Of a stretch of DNA of 64,000 nt, positions 50,366 to 58,577 are shown one piece after another. The notes beneath the pieces were generated by a model. That model worked only from the letters and a program-made list of their open reading frames with translations, was not told where the DNA came from and ran no database searches. A program made the translations under genes and the position numbers. This stretch comes from an uncultured Eubacteriales bacterium (GTDB lineage: Bacteria; Bacillota; Clostridia; Monoglobales; Monoglobaceae). Position 1 is the stretch's first letter. Every line of letters begins with the position of its first letter. The stretch is from assembly GCA_900545865.1 (NCBI GenBank), contig URAN01000009.1, positions 5,864 to 69,863 of the forward strand. The letters are read 5' to 3'.

Positions 50366-51252
50366 CTGTCCTCCACCCCCAATTCCTCTATAATATTCAT
50401 AATCGTGTCCTTTATTATCCTGCCTGCCGTGTACGGTGCAACCTTTCCCGGCAGAGAAAGCGCCCATATCACTCGCCGCTCGAGTTCTTTTGCCGTTTCA
50501 AAATCGACTCCGCCCGGGCGCGATGCAAGGTCTATGATAAGGACGTTCGGCTTTGTGACCGAAAGCGCCTTAAAATCCAGAACACAATGCGGTACGGTAT
50601 TGAATATGATGTCGCATTCCCCAATCTTTTCGGCAAGCTCCTGTGTCCTGCACGCATCAAATCCGTGCGACTTTATCCACGCAATATCGCTGTGTCTTCG
50701 CGCGGTTGCTGTCACATTTGCGCCGAGCGCACGCAGCTTTTGACTCAAAAGCTTTCCTATCCTGCCGTATCCGATAACCATACATCGGCTCTCGTTGAGC
50801 GTGAACGGTGTGTTTGCCATTGCGCACTCAATCGCGCCCTCTGCGGTCGGGACGGCGTTCATAATCTCAAATTCGGGGCGCACGGAATAATCGGCAAGAG
50901 TAAGTCCCGATTTTGCGCACAGGCCCCTGAGCGGCTCGCCTGTCTTTCCGCCGAGAATCACGCCGGTTTTGTCCGCCGTGCCGCATAATTCGCTCACCGA
51001 AATCTCAACCGAGGACAGCGGTGTGTTTATCGTTTTCATATCCGTTGTGTACGGTATCGGAAGGACGATTACATCAGCACCTTTTATACAATCCTCAAGA
51101 GATTCCGCGCGGTATATCCGCAGCGGCAAATCACTGTCGTTGTCGCCATAGCCGTAAATTCTTACGTGATAACCCGACGAATCAATCAGAGACGCGGCAC
51201 AGAGCTGTCTTTGGTCGCCCCCTATAAATGAAAAAGTCAAAAATTTATTCAC
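50350..51252 (-). CDS. spoVFA: Dipicolinate synthase subunit A
   Basis: About 300 residues. FIGGDQRQLCAASLIDSSGY begins the N-terminal domain and CMVIGYGRIGKLLSQKLRAL is the Rossmann GxGxxG motif. The residues LPIPYTTDMKTINTP and IDLASRPGGVDFE are typical. It dehydrates/oxidises hydroxytetrahydrodipicolinate to dipicolinate in the mother cell during sporulation. Start is uncertain: no ATG is available, and GTG 51252 with GGAG 11 bases before is preferred over GTG 51264 and TTG further up. Confidence 0.9.
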   Translation of the reverse strand: MNKFLTFSFIGGDQRQLCAASLIDSSGYHVRIYGYGDNDSDLPLRIYRAESLEDCIKGADVIVLPIPYTTDMKTINTPLSSVEISVSELCGTADKTGVILGGKTGEPLRGLCAKSGLTLADYSVRPEFEIMNAVPTAEGAIECAMANTPFTLNESRCMVIGYGRIGKLLSQKLRALGANVTATARRHSDIAWIKSHGFDACRTQELAEKIGECDIIFNTVPHCVLDFKALSVTKPNVLIIDLASRPGGVDFETAKELERRVIWALSLPGKVAPYTAGRIIKDTIMNIIEELGVEDRWKEY

Positions 51253-51340
51253 CCTTGTGTTCACTCCAAAATTCAAATTCTTTATACAGAGTGTTTAAAA
51301 CAGCCGATAAAAACACTTCTGTAATAAAAACACTTCCGTA

Positions 51341-51406
51341 TTGGCAAGAACCGAATAATTGCGGTGCGTATATCGCGTTGAGTCCTTGGCGGCACAAATT
51401 ATTCGG
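51341..51406. repeat. Interrupted inverted repeat in spoVFA-tail protein intergenic region
   Basis: ACCGAATAAT and ATTATTCGGT enclose about 40 bases. It lies upstream of spoVFA on the minus strand, in a 280-base intergenic region otherwise without visible genes. Confidence 0.35.
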
Positions 51407-51535
51407 TGCTTACAATAGCATTGTATGACAAAAGAGTCGGTTTGGTGAAGGATTGCGGCACGCTATGGCACTTTATAAGCTGATATAATATAACCACAGG
51501 CGAAAATAAAATATTTTTTAAGGAGAGTGAAAATA

Positions 51536-52429
51536 ATGTCATTTTGGTATGATATTAAAAACAAAAACTATGCATCAAACGAAAAAACAAGCTGGCTGCG
51601 CGCCTATGTCGACCGTATAGCGGCGGCAATCCGCGGCGAAAATTCGGCTGCCCTCAACGCACACCTTGCAGGAACGGGCGACAGGCACACCGCCGATACA
51701 ATCGAGTGTACGGACGGAAAAACGGTACAGGCAACGCTCAACGCCGACGCCGCCGCGCTTGCCGCAAAGGTCGATAAGGTCAGCGGCAAAGCGCTTTCGA
51801 CCAACGACTATACCGCGGCGGATAAAGCCGAGGTTGCAAAAGTAAAGAATAAGGTTGATAAAATCACAGGTAAGGGCTTATCGACCAATGATTATACCGC
51901 TGCCGAAAAGACAGAGGTTGCCAAAATAAAAGATAAAGTTGATAAGGTTGACGGAAAAGGCCTGTCGGCAAATGATTATAACGACACCGAAAAAGCCGAA
52001 GTTGCAAAGGTAAAAAACAAAGTTGACAAGGCTGACGGAAAGAGCCTGATTGACGCAAACATAGCTGACTCCCTAACGTATGACAGCACAAACGGTATAA
52101 TAAATTCGGATGCAAACCTTCTTCTTGCAAACACGAGTTCGGTTGCGGCGTATAACGGAACGTTCAGAGGTGATATAAAAGTCGGACAACTCGGTACAAA
52201 CAAATGGGCATACACAATAAGCCCGATAACGGGATTTTCGACCTCTGTGGACGTAACCTGTACATCGGGGAACATGGTGCATAACCTTGCGAGCAAGGCG
52301 GACACAACCAACGTTCTTACAAGGAATAATACACAGACATTCACGCCGACAGGTGATTATCAGCCTGCAACAAAGAAATATGTCGATGATGCGATTGCTG
52401 CGCTGAAATTGGATTTAGGTCTGGAGTAA
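51536..52429 (+). CDS. Tail-fibre-like repeat protein, solitary
   Basis: About 297 residues. Residues 80-180 contain three and a half tandem repeats of about 33 residues with the pattern KVDKVxGKGLSTNDYTAAEK. The C-terminus TGDYQPATKKYVDDAIAALK is a signature of phage tail-fibre or baseplate proteins. The N-terminus (SFWYDIKNKNYASNEKTSWL) is unfamiliar. No other phage gene is near. ATG 51536 follows AAGGAG; the upstream in-frame start is rejected. It may be a phage remnant or a secreted trimeric fibre reused by the host. Confidence 0.7.
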   Translation: MSFWYDIKNKNYASNEKTSWLRAYVDRIAAAIRGENSAALNAHLAGTGDRHTADTIECTDGKTVQATLNADAAALAAKVDKVSGKALSTNDYTAADKAEVAKVKNKVDKITGKGLSTNDYTAAEKTEVAKIKDKVDKVDGKGLSANDYNDTEKAEVAKVKNKVDKADGKSLIDANIADSLTYDSTNGIINSDANLLLANTSSVAAYNGTFRGDIKVGQLGTNKWAYTISPITGFSTSVDVTCTSGNMVHNLASKADTTNVLTRNNTQTFTPTGDYQPATKKYVDDAIAALKLDLGLE

Positions 52430-52490
52430 TATAAAATTCGGAATGCAGCAATTTTTCTTTAGTGAACAGCCAAAAATTTAAGGAAAAAAT

Positions 52491-52525
52491 AAAAATCGGC
52501 AAGCCGAACTGCTTGCCGATTTTTG
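52491..52525 (+). terminator. Terminator after the tail-fibre-like gene
   Basis: AAAAATCGGCAAGC and GCTTGCCGATTTTT form a perfect 14-bp stem with a 6-base loop. Confidence 0.9.
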
Positions 52526-52706
52526 GTCGAGGTGACAGGAAGAATTTCATATATATTTTATAGGTTTATATAATTTTTAAAATTGCCGCAAATGCCGATG
52601 TTATCGCATTTATGAGGGTTTTTGTTATTTTGTCGGCTTGACCTAAATTCGGCGTTTTTTTGAAAATCGTGTAAAAATCGTGTATGGATTTATATAGATT
52701 TACATC

Positions 52707-52746
52707 AAAAAAGTGCGGTGCATAAAACCACGCACCGCACTTTTTT
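52707..52746 (-). terminator. Bidirectional terminator beside the topB remnant
   Basis: AAAAAAGTGCGGTGC and GCACCGCACTTTTTT flank a 10-base loop. The stretch 52,526-52,706 shows nothing else. Confidence 0.9.
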
Positions 52747-52758
52747 ACATTGTTCTTT

Positions 52759-52914
52759 TTACTTCCTCATTCGATACATCATCGTGATATACCTCAAATC
52801 CTTATCGTCGAGGTTTAAACCGTTTTCGATATATCCGTCACGGCTGCCCTTGATATTAAGCGCTTTTGCGATTGCAAGGGCAACCGACGGTTTTTCCGCT
52901 ATAATCAGTTTCAA
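52759..52914 (-). pseudogene. topB N-terminal remnant of a second ICE
   Basis: From TTG 52914 (GGAGG upstream) the frame gives KLIIAEKPSVALAIAKALNI and KGSRDGYIENG, the first 31 residues of topoisomerase III, then LNLDDKDLRYITMMYRMRK, which is not TopB. The amino acids differ from the intact copy at 20,526, so it is from another element. It lies after a DUF4366 remnant as in the intact ICE order. Confidence 0.8.
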
Positions 52915-52983
52915 GTTAAATTCCTCCTTTGAACGCAAAAACAGCACCCCAGTTAATGAGTGCCGTTTTTGATTGATATTTAG

Positions 52984-53247
52984 TTAAAGTCCCAATATGT
53001 CCTTGTGATGTCCTATGTCTATCAGCAAAATTATGACGCCGTTTTCGTAACGCCACAAAATGCGAATATCCATATTAACGCTCATTTCAAACACATTGTC
53101 AAGCCCCTGTACCTTTTTTGTACGAAGCGACGGATAAAAGGGATTTTGCATTAAGAGCTTTAATTTATTTGCTGTCTGCTTTTGCTCCGCCGCAGACAGC
53201 TTTTTCAAATCCCTTTCAAATTCCTTTGTATATTTGAGCTTATACAT
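52984..53247 (-). CDS. RelE/YafQ-family mRNA interferase toxin
   Basis: 87 residues: MYKLKYTKEFERDLKKLSAA, ANKLKLLMQNPFYPSLRTKK, GLDNVFEMSVNMDIRILWRY and LIDIGHHKDILGL show the RelE/YafQ fold with the conserved basic and C-terminal His residues. Overlaps the antitoxin gene by 8 bases. Confidence 0.88.
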   Translation of the reverse strand: MYKLKYTKEFERDLKKLSAAEQKQTANKLKLLMQNPFYPSLRTKKVQGLDNVFEMSVNMDIRILWRYENGVIILLIDIGHHKDILGL

Positions 53248-53506
53248 TGTCTATATCAATCCCCATATCGGAAAACATATCCTCAACGCTTTCAAATGCT
53301 GTCTTTTTTTTCGTATCACTTTCCGACTCTTTCAGTATTTTTGCGATTTTTGCAATTTTGTCTTTCGGGTAGACAACGACAGGGCAAAGGAATATACCGC
53401 CGTCCCTTTCCATAATATCGAATTTATCGCCCTCTGAAATACCGAGCTTTTTTATAATTTCCGACGGTATGGTTATCTGGGAACGTCCTCTGATTTCCGC
53501 TAACAT
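53240..53506 (-). CDS. AbrB/MazE-family antitoxin
   Basis: 88 residues with an N-terminal AbrB swapped-hairpin domain (IRGRSQITIPSEIIKKLGIS, then GDKFDIMERDGGIFLCPV) and a charged C-terminus. A promoter with TTGATT and TATAAT lies upstream. AbrB-type antitoxins pair more often with PemK/MazF or PIN toxins, so the pairing with a RelE/YafQ toxin is notable though known. Confidence 0.85.
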   Translation of the reverse strand: MLAEIRGRSQITIPSEIIKKLGISEGDKFDIMERDGGIFLCPVVVYPKDKIAKIAKILKESESDTKKKTAFESVEDMFSDMGIDIDNV

Positions 53507-53555
53507 AAAAACACCTCTTTCTATGTTTCTGATTTTCTGAATTTCTTACATTTAT

Positions 53556-53584
53556 ATTATATGCTATTTTCAGAAAAAAATCAA
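53556..53584 (-). promoter_or_regulatory. Promoter of the AbrB-RelE module
   Basis: On the minus strand TTGATT (53584-53579) and TATAAT (53561-53556) have 17 bases between them, 50 bases before the start codon. Confidence 0.75.
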
Positions 53585-53611
53585 GTGGAAATCAAAAATT
53601 TAATAATTTTT

Positions 53612-54109
53612 TTATTCGTCCGTTTCTTCGTCCTCATTTACAACGGTTTCGGTGTCCTCGTCCTCAAAATCGAAGTCATCCAAATCGTCTGCCTGTTCAA
53701 GTTTCTTTTTCGGCAAGACTACCTTGTAATAATAGCCGCCAATTCCGGCAGCCGCCGCAAGCGCAAGAATGATAAACAGGCCGGAATTGTTTTTCGGCCT
53801 GTTTTGCTCCGGCTGTTCGGTTTTTTCAGTCTTGCTGTCTGTGTTCTTTTTATCATTCTCTGTTGAATCCGTTTCAGCCGTGTTTTCCGTCTGCTCCGGC
53901 TTTGCGGTTGATGTCGGTTTCTTGTCCGACTTCTCTACAAGAGCCTCAAGGTCGCTTTCGTCAACTGTATTCAAAAAATACACATTTTCGCTTTGTGCGC
54001 CCTTGTCAATCACGAAGTAAAAAACATTTCCGTCCCGTGCGGTTACGGTGATAAACTGCAAATTTTCATTATCTGAAACATCATCTACAAGCTGTGCGTT
54101 ACCCTTTGG
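53612..54109 (-). pseudogene. DUF4366 remnant, near-identical to the intact ICE copy
   Basis: The frame matches the intact protein at 20,526-21,167 from PKGNAQLVDDVSDNENLQFI to the acidic tail ETVVNED, with only a few differences. The signal peptide and the first 60 residues are missing; homology stops at about 54,109, where an unrelated plus-strand fragment begins. The end differs slightly (EETDE). It cannot be exported, so it is a relic of a related ICE. Confidence 0.85.
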
Positions 54110-54398
54110 CTGACGGAACAACGAATAATATTAAGCTTCTGCCCGAAATATTCGCCGAGTTTGACGGACTCGGAATGGGGACAAAGACGGTAAAGACATA
54201 TTATGCGAATGTCGAATTTGAGAGGGGCGCAACGGTTGAGGCTGAAATGCCGGGAGATACCGAAAGATTGATGGTAAAACCGAACATGTATAAAGATTGC
54301 GTTAAATTTGAGGACGGCAAGGCAATAATTACCACAGAAGATTCAATGAATTTTTATCTCGAGCCGAACGGTGATATTTTCGGCGGAATACACATTTT
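54109..54398 (+). pseudogene. Fragment of a glycoside-hydrolase-like protein
   Basis: ADGTTNNIKLLPEIFAEFDG, then CVKFEDGKAIITTEDSMNFY and LEPNGDIFGGIHIFCN resemble the N-terminal part of right-handed beta-helix glycosidases. No start codon of its own fits: it begins directly at the DUF4366 junction. It continues only to about 54,395 and then merges with a LacI-type fragment. Assignment to a GH family is tentative. Confidence 0.45.
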
Positions 54399-54862
54399 CT
54401 GTAACAAGCAGCGGTGTGCCATATATAGGGCTTGATGATTTTGCGTCTATGCACCGTCTTACAGAAACGGTTTTGAAAAATCGGTGGGATAATATTTTTT
54501 ATTTTTCGCCTGCAATAGAATACCCTAATGCTTTTGCTCAACGGTTAAGATATGAGGGGTTTTTAAATGCAGCAGGCAATACCGAATATACAGTGTTAAC
54601 AAATATAGAAGATGTCTGCGGCACTTATGAAGGAAAAACAGTATTTATTTGTTCGACGGATTACTATGCAATTCAAATTTACAGAAAAAACCGGAATGTA
54701 AAAATTTTCGGATTTGATAATATAAGCGCATTGGATAAATATAAGCTTCCGATTTCGTCTGTAGGCTACTCTGCTGCGCAAATAGCCCAAGGTGCGGCTG
54801 ATATAATAAAAAACCGGAGAAAAGATGTATTTACGGTCGATTATTTTATTGTTGAGCGATGA
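54398..54862 (+). pseudogene. LacI-family regulator, effector-binding domain fragment
   Basis: PYIGLDDFASMHRLTETVLK, NIFYFSPAIEYPNAFAQRLR and IFGFDNISALDKYKLPISSV are characteristic of the periplasmic-binding-protein domain of LacI-type regulators. The DNA-binding N-terminus is absent. The C-terminus (FTVDYFIVER) appears natural. It is fused in a new context to the preceding glycosidase fragment, presumably by deletion. Confidence 0.7.
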
Positions 54863-54874
54863 AGAAGTTTAAAA

Positions 54875-55039
54875 TTAAGGAGGCTGTTTAAAAAATCTCA
54901 CAAAAGCCAAAGCCTTGAGCATACTCATAACCGAAAATAAATCCGGCAGGGTTATTCCTTGTCGGATTTGTACGGATTTTAATACATTATTTAATATATT
55001 CGCTCGTTTTTGCATTAACGGTTTATCTGTCTTGAACAT
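54875..55039 (-). CDS. Small basic hypothetical protein
   Basis: A 54-codon frame from ATG 55039, with GAGGAA 10 bases upstream, beginning MFKTDKPLMQKRANILNNVL and containing RQGITLPDLFSVMSMLKALA. It could be a remnant of a transposase or a real small protein; no family recognised. Confidence 0.35.
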   Translation of the reverse strand: MFKTDKPLMQKRANILNNVLKSVQIRQGITLPDLFSVMSMLKALAFVRFFKQPP

Positions 55040-55086
55040 CAGATAAATTCCTCTTATTTATTTCTGCTCACACAGTTAAGGTCAGT

Positions 55087-55878
55087 TTATTTCGTCCCGC
55101 CATCGTCAACATTTTTCTTGTATTCGCTCGGTGTACTGCCCGTTTGGGCTTTAAAAACCTTACTGAAATAATACACGTTTTTATAACCTACCTCCTCGGC
55201 AATATCCCCGATTTTATACTTTCCGGATTTAAGAAGGTCGCACGCATACCGTATACGGAGTTGAGTTATATAGGCTTTGGGCGGCATATTGTAGGCATTG
55301 TTAAAGATTTTTTTAAAATATGTATGGCTTATTTTGCACATATCTGAAAGTCGGTCAACTTCAAAATCCTCGGTAAAGTGTTCGTTTATATAATCTATGC
55401 CGAGTTGAGTTTTTTCTAACTGTTTGTTTGGAACATATACCGATTCTTCGTACAGCAGACCGAATATCTCGTAAAGACAGCCGACAGCGGTATAGGTATA
55501 ACCTCTTTTCTTTTGTCTCCATGCGCCTTCCGCACGCTTAAACAGCGCAGCCATTCGTTCGTAACTCTTGCTCCTGACCGAAAACGCCTCGCACTTGATC
55601 GGGATATTTGTTTCAAAATATATATCTATACAGCTTCCCGCCTCAACTCTTTTTACCTTGTATTCAACTTCTCGGCCGGTTTTGGGAAGAAATCGAACAC
55701 TTCCTTTTTTGTCATTGAATTTACGACCGTCAAACAGTATTTCCGAATTGCCGTCAAGCTTAAAAATCAGCTCGTTAAAATTCAGCTTACCGCTGTAATC
55801 TGCCGCAGACGGCACTGTCTTACAGTTAACTCGGACTATTGAATAAATATTTGTTATTGAAAAATCGTGCGTAAACAT
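55087..55878 (-). CDS. AraC-family transcriptional regulator
   Basis: 263 residues. The N-terminal cupin-like sensor domain (LNFNELIFKLDGNSEILFDG) is followed by two HTH motifs (VDRLSDMCKISHTYFKKIFN; IGDIAEEVGYKNVYYFSKVF) and the closing TGSTPSEYKK. It is divergent from the glycyl radical enzyme gene with a 238-base gap, so it probably regulates that gene in response to a sugar or related ligand. Confidence 0.9.
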   Translation of the reverse strand: MFTHDFSITNIYSIVRVNCKTVPSAADYSGKLNFNELIFKLDGNSEILFDGRKFNDKKGSVRFLPKTGREVEYKVKRVEAGSCIDIYFETNIPIKCEAFSVRSKSYERMAALFKRAEGAWRQKKRGYTYTAVGCLYEIFGLLYEESVYVPNKQLEKTQLGIDYINEHFTEDFEVDRLSDMCKISHTYFKKIFNNAYNMPPKAYITQLRIRYACDLLKSGKYKIGDIAEEVGYKNVYYFSKVFKAQTGSTPSEYKKNVDDGGTK

Positions 55879-55972
55879 ATAATTCTCATCCTCTCATAAC
55901 CTGATTATACATCAAAATCTTGTTACAGTCAACAAAAGTGTTTCAAAAAGTATAAAAGTTTTATTTTGTTTA

Positions 55973-56001
55973 TTTACATTTATTACAGTGACGTATATAA
56001 T
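55973..56001 (+). promoter_or_regulatory. Promoter of the glycyl radical enzyme gene
   Basis: TTTACA (55973-55978) and TATAAT (55996-56001) are 17 bases apart, followed by a leader of about 110 bases. The AraC-type regulator probably binds upstream near 55,900-55,970, though I see no clear direct repeats. Confidence 0.75.
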
Positions 56002-56116
56002 CAAAGCAGATACAGAAAAGAGAACACTGCAATAATCGAAGTCTTGGCTTTCGACAAAGATTTTTGCAAGGGCAGCAGCAGAAACATACTAATAAGTATG
56101 GAAAGGATTGATTTTT

Positions 56117-58162
56117 ATGACAAATAATATAAAAAGATTGTCAAAGGACGCTTTGAACGGAGTTGATAAATTTCTGTACGGCAAAGCGGCTCTGAAAAAC
56201 GAGGACGAGCTGAAATCACCGATTGCAATAGCAAATGGTCTGAAACGGTTTTTTGAATCTGTCCCGGTAAAACAATATCAAGGAGAAAAACTGTTTGGAA
56301 GACTCAGATATAACGGATGTGAATACCCTTCTGATTTTTACCGACGTTTCGGACACAGAAATCTGAACAAATATTGGTCTGGTCTTTGCTTTTACAGCCC
56401 CTCAAAGCTTTTTTACTGGGGCTGGACACATATGGTCTTGGATTTTGACTTCATATTGAAAAACGGATTAAAGGGCTATATAAATTTGATAAACAGCCGT
56501 CCGGAGAAAAATGAACTGCATAAGGCAATGGAAATGGTTCTTAACTCCATTGACGAGCTGAGCCGCCGCTATTCGGAGATATGTACCGATAACAAACTTT
56601 CGGATGTACTGCGCAAGGTGCCAATGAACCCTGCGGAAACATTTTATGAGGCCGTACAATCGGTATGGTTCATATTCCAACTGTGCCCCGACAGCTTAGG
56701 CAGAATAGACCAATATCTGTACCCGTTTTATAAGAGGGACACGGAAAACGGAACACTGTCATACGAAGATGCGGCGGAGCTTTTGGAAGAGCTTTTTGTA
56801 AAGGTGTTTGAAACGCAGATGGATAATGTCGGCCTGCCGATAAGCGGTCATAACCATCTTGTGGTCGGCGGTTATCTTGCTGACGGAACAGACGGGTTTA
56901 ACGAGCTTTCAAAGCTGATATTGGAATGCATTGCCGATCTGCCTACCTTCAGACCGCAGGCATCCTTCAGATATACAAAGTACACAACGGCAGATACCAT
57001 GAAGTTTATAACCGAGCTCAACGCAAAATGTCAATGGATAGTTTTTGTAAACGATGAACCCAGACTTCCGGGAATGGTTGATGCGGGAATAGATTATAAC
57101 GACGCAGTAAATTACACCGTTGTCGGATGCAATGAGTGGTGTCTGCCGAGCGGCGCAAGAATCGATTTGGCACATATAAATCTTCTTCACTCGATAGAAG
57201 ACCTTATATACAACGATAAGGACTTTCTGTCGGCAAAAAGCTTTGACGACGTTTTCAGCTTGTTTAAAAAGCACTTAAAGCTTGATATGTTTGCAATTGC
57301 GGAAGAATATTCAAATTATTCAAAAATGGGTACAAAGGATATAAATGTTCTGAATTCGGCTCTGAGCGTTTCGTGTATCGAAAGCGGAAAGTCTTTTACC
57401 GACAAAGGCGCAAAGTACTACGGAATGACAATGTCCTTTAACAGCATATCCAATGCGGCGGATTCTTTGTCGGTTATAAAACAGTTTGTTTTTGATGAAA
57501 AGATATTCACCCTTGCACAGCTCTATGAAATGCTGAAAAGCGACTATTGCGGCTTTGAGAATGAACGGCAGCTCATATTGAATAAAGGCAGGTTTTTCGG
57601 AAACGATGATGATTATGCAGACGATATGGCAAAATCGATAGTTGACGCAATATACGAGATAAAAGGCGAAATAAAGAGTGATGATATAAACACAGTTATA
57701 GTAGGCTCGTTTGTCGGTGCAACACACCCGAACATTGTATTCGGAAAGATGACAAAGGCAACTCCGGACGGACGGCATAGCGGCGATGCGTTTACAATGG
57801 GAATAACCCAAAGCGAGGGAAAGGACAAAAACGGGCTGACAGCCCTCCTTAATTCTATCGCAAAGCTTGACTACCGTAAATTTTGCGGATGTATAGTAAG
57901 CAACATAAAAATGGATAAAAGTATGACGGATTCCGATGAAAAGCTTACAAAGCTTTCACAGATGTATCACACATTTCTGCAAAACGGAGGAATGCAGCTT
58001 CAGATAAATTACCTATCGCAGGAGGAGCTGATTGAGGCGCAGAAAAAGCCTGAGGAGTACCAAAATCTCGTGGTGCGTGTGACGGGATATTCCGGTTACT
58101 TCACACGATTCGATACAGACCTGCAAAATGACATCATCCGAAGAACGGTTAAGCAGATGTGA
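56117..58162 (+). CDS. Glycyl radical enzyme (PFL-like superfamily), short variant
   Basis: 681 residues. The active-site loop is VVGCNEWCLPSGARIDLAHI with thiyl Cys about 338 and Glu at +2, and a second Cys 4 residues later. The glycyl radical loop is VRVTGYSGYFTRF with Gly about 657. The GC-x-E pattern fits dehydratase/lyase branches rather than pyruvate formate-lyase (CC motif). It is shorter than usual (750-850 residues). No activating radical-SAM gene is within the window, so activation must come in trans. Substrate unknown. ATG 56117 follows GGAAAGG. Confidence 0.88.
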   Translation: MTNNIKRLSKDALNGVDKFLYGKAALKNEDELKSPIAIANGLKRFFESVPVKQYQGEKLFGRLRYNGCEYPSDFYRRFGHRNLNKYWSGLCFYSPSKLFYWGWTHMVLDFDFILKNGLKGYINLINSRPEKNELHKAMEMVLNSIDELSRRYSEICTDNKLSDVLRKVPMNPAETFYEAVQSVWFIFQLCPDSLGRIDQYLYPFYKRDTENGTLSYEDAAELLEELFVKVFETQMDNVGLPISGHNHLVVGGYLADGTDGFNELSKLILECIADLPTFRPQASFRYTKYTTADTMKFITELNAKCQWIVFVNDEPRLPGMVDAGIDYNDAVNYTVVGCNEWCLPSGARIDLAHINLLHSIEDLIYNDKDFLSAKSFDDVFSLFKKHLKLDMFAIAEEYSNYSKMGTKDINVLNSALSVSCIESGKSFTDKGAKYYGMTMSFNSISNAADSLSVIKQFVFDEKIFTLAQLYEMLKSDYCGFENERQLILNKGRFFGNDDDYADDMAKSIVDAIYEIKGEIKSDDINTVIVGSFVGATHPNIVFGKMTKATPDGRHSGDAFTMGITQSEGKDKNGLTALLNSIAKLDYRKFCGCIVSNIKMDKSMTDSDEKLTKLSQMYHTFLQNGGMQLQINYLSQEELIEAQKKPEEYQNLVVRVTGYSGYFTRFDTDLQNDIIRRTVKQM

Positions 58163-58243
58163 TTGAAAAAGTACGACAATCCCTCATTTTGTGTAAACCT
58201 CAAATTTAGCTCCAAAATGATGATATAATCTAATTAGTTTTGT

Positions 58244-58274
58244 GGACTGAAAGTCGGATTTCGGCTTTCAGTCC
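58244..58274 (+). terminator. Hairpin downstream of the glycyl radical enzyme
   Basis: GGACTGAAAG and CTTTCAGTCC (with inner CG pairs), followed by TTAATT. A moderate terminator. The stretch 58,275-58,475 shows nothing else. Confidence 0.65.
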
Positions 58275-58475
58275 TTAATTATAATATAGCATAAAATTGT
58301 CGGCATATCAAGAGCGCCCTCGTAAGGTTTCTTTTCTTTTTACCGTGAAAAGTTAAGAAAAAGGGTTAGGATACGACAAATTTAACGAGTCAATTCCGAA
58401 TTTACAACCGCCTCTAAAAAATTCCATTATTTTTTTGACCCCAACTATTGACAAAGAGCCCACATTTTTATGCGA

Positions 58476-58558
58476 CCCTCAGATTACTGAAAAACCCACC
58501 GTTTTCAGGTGGGCTTATCAGTAATCTGAGGGATTGCGTATCATCGCAATCCTTTTTT
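58476..58558. terminator. Compound hairpin array between convergent genes
   Basis: A 15-bp perfect repeat (58476-58490 / 58518-58532) encloses CCCACC/GGTGGG with T-run on the minus strand, and is followed by GGATTGCG/CGCAATCC (58531-58552) with TTTTTT on the plus strand. The structure can stop transcription in both directions, ending the symporter gene on the minus strand. Confidence 0.75.
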
Positions 58559-58577
58559 GATATTTTAAATCCTTATT

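Noticed and set aside
49911..50743. Plus-strand ORFs opposite spoVFA/spoVFB
   Set aside because: They are antisense to two well-recognised genes and show no domain.
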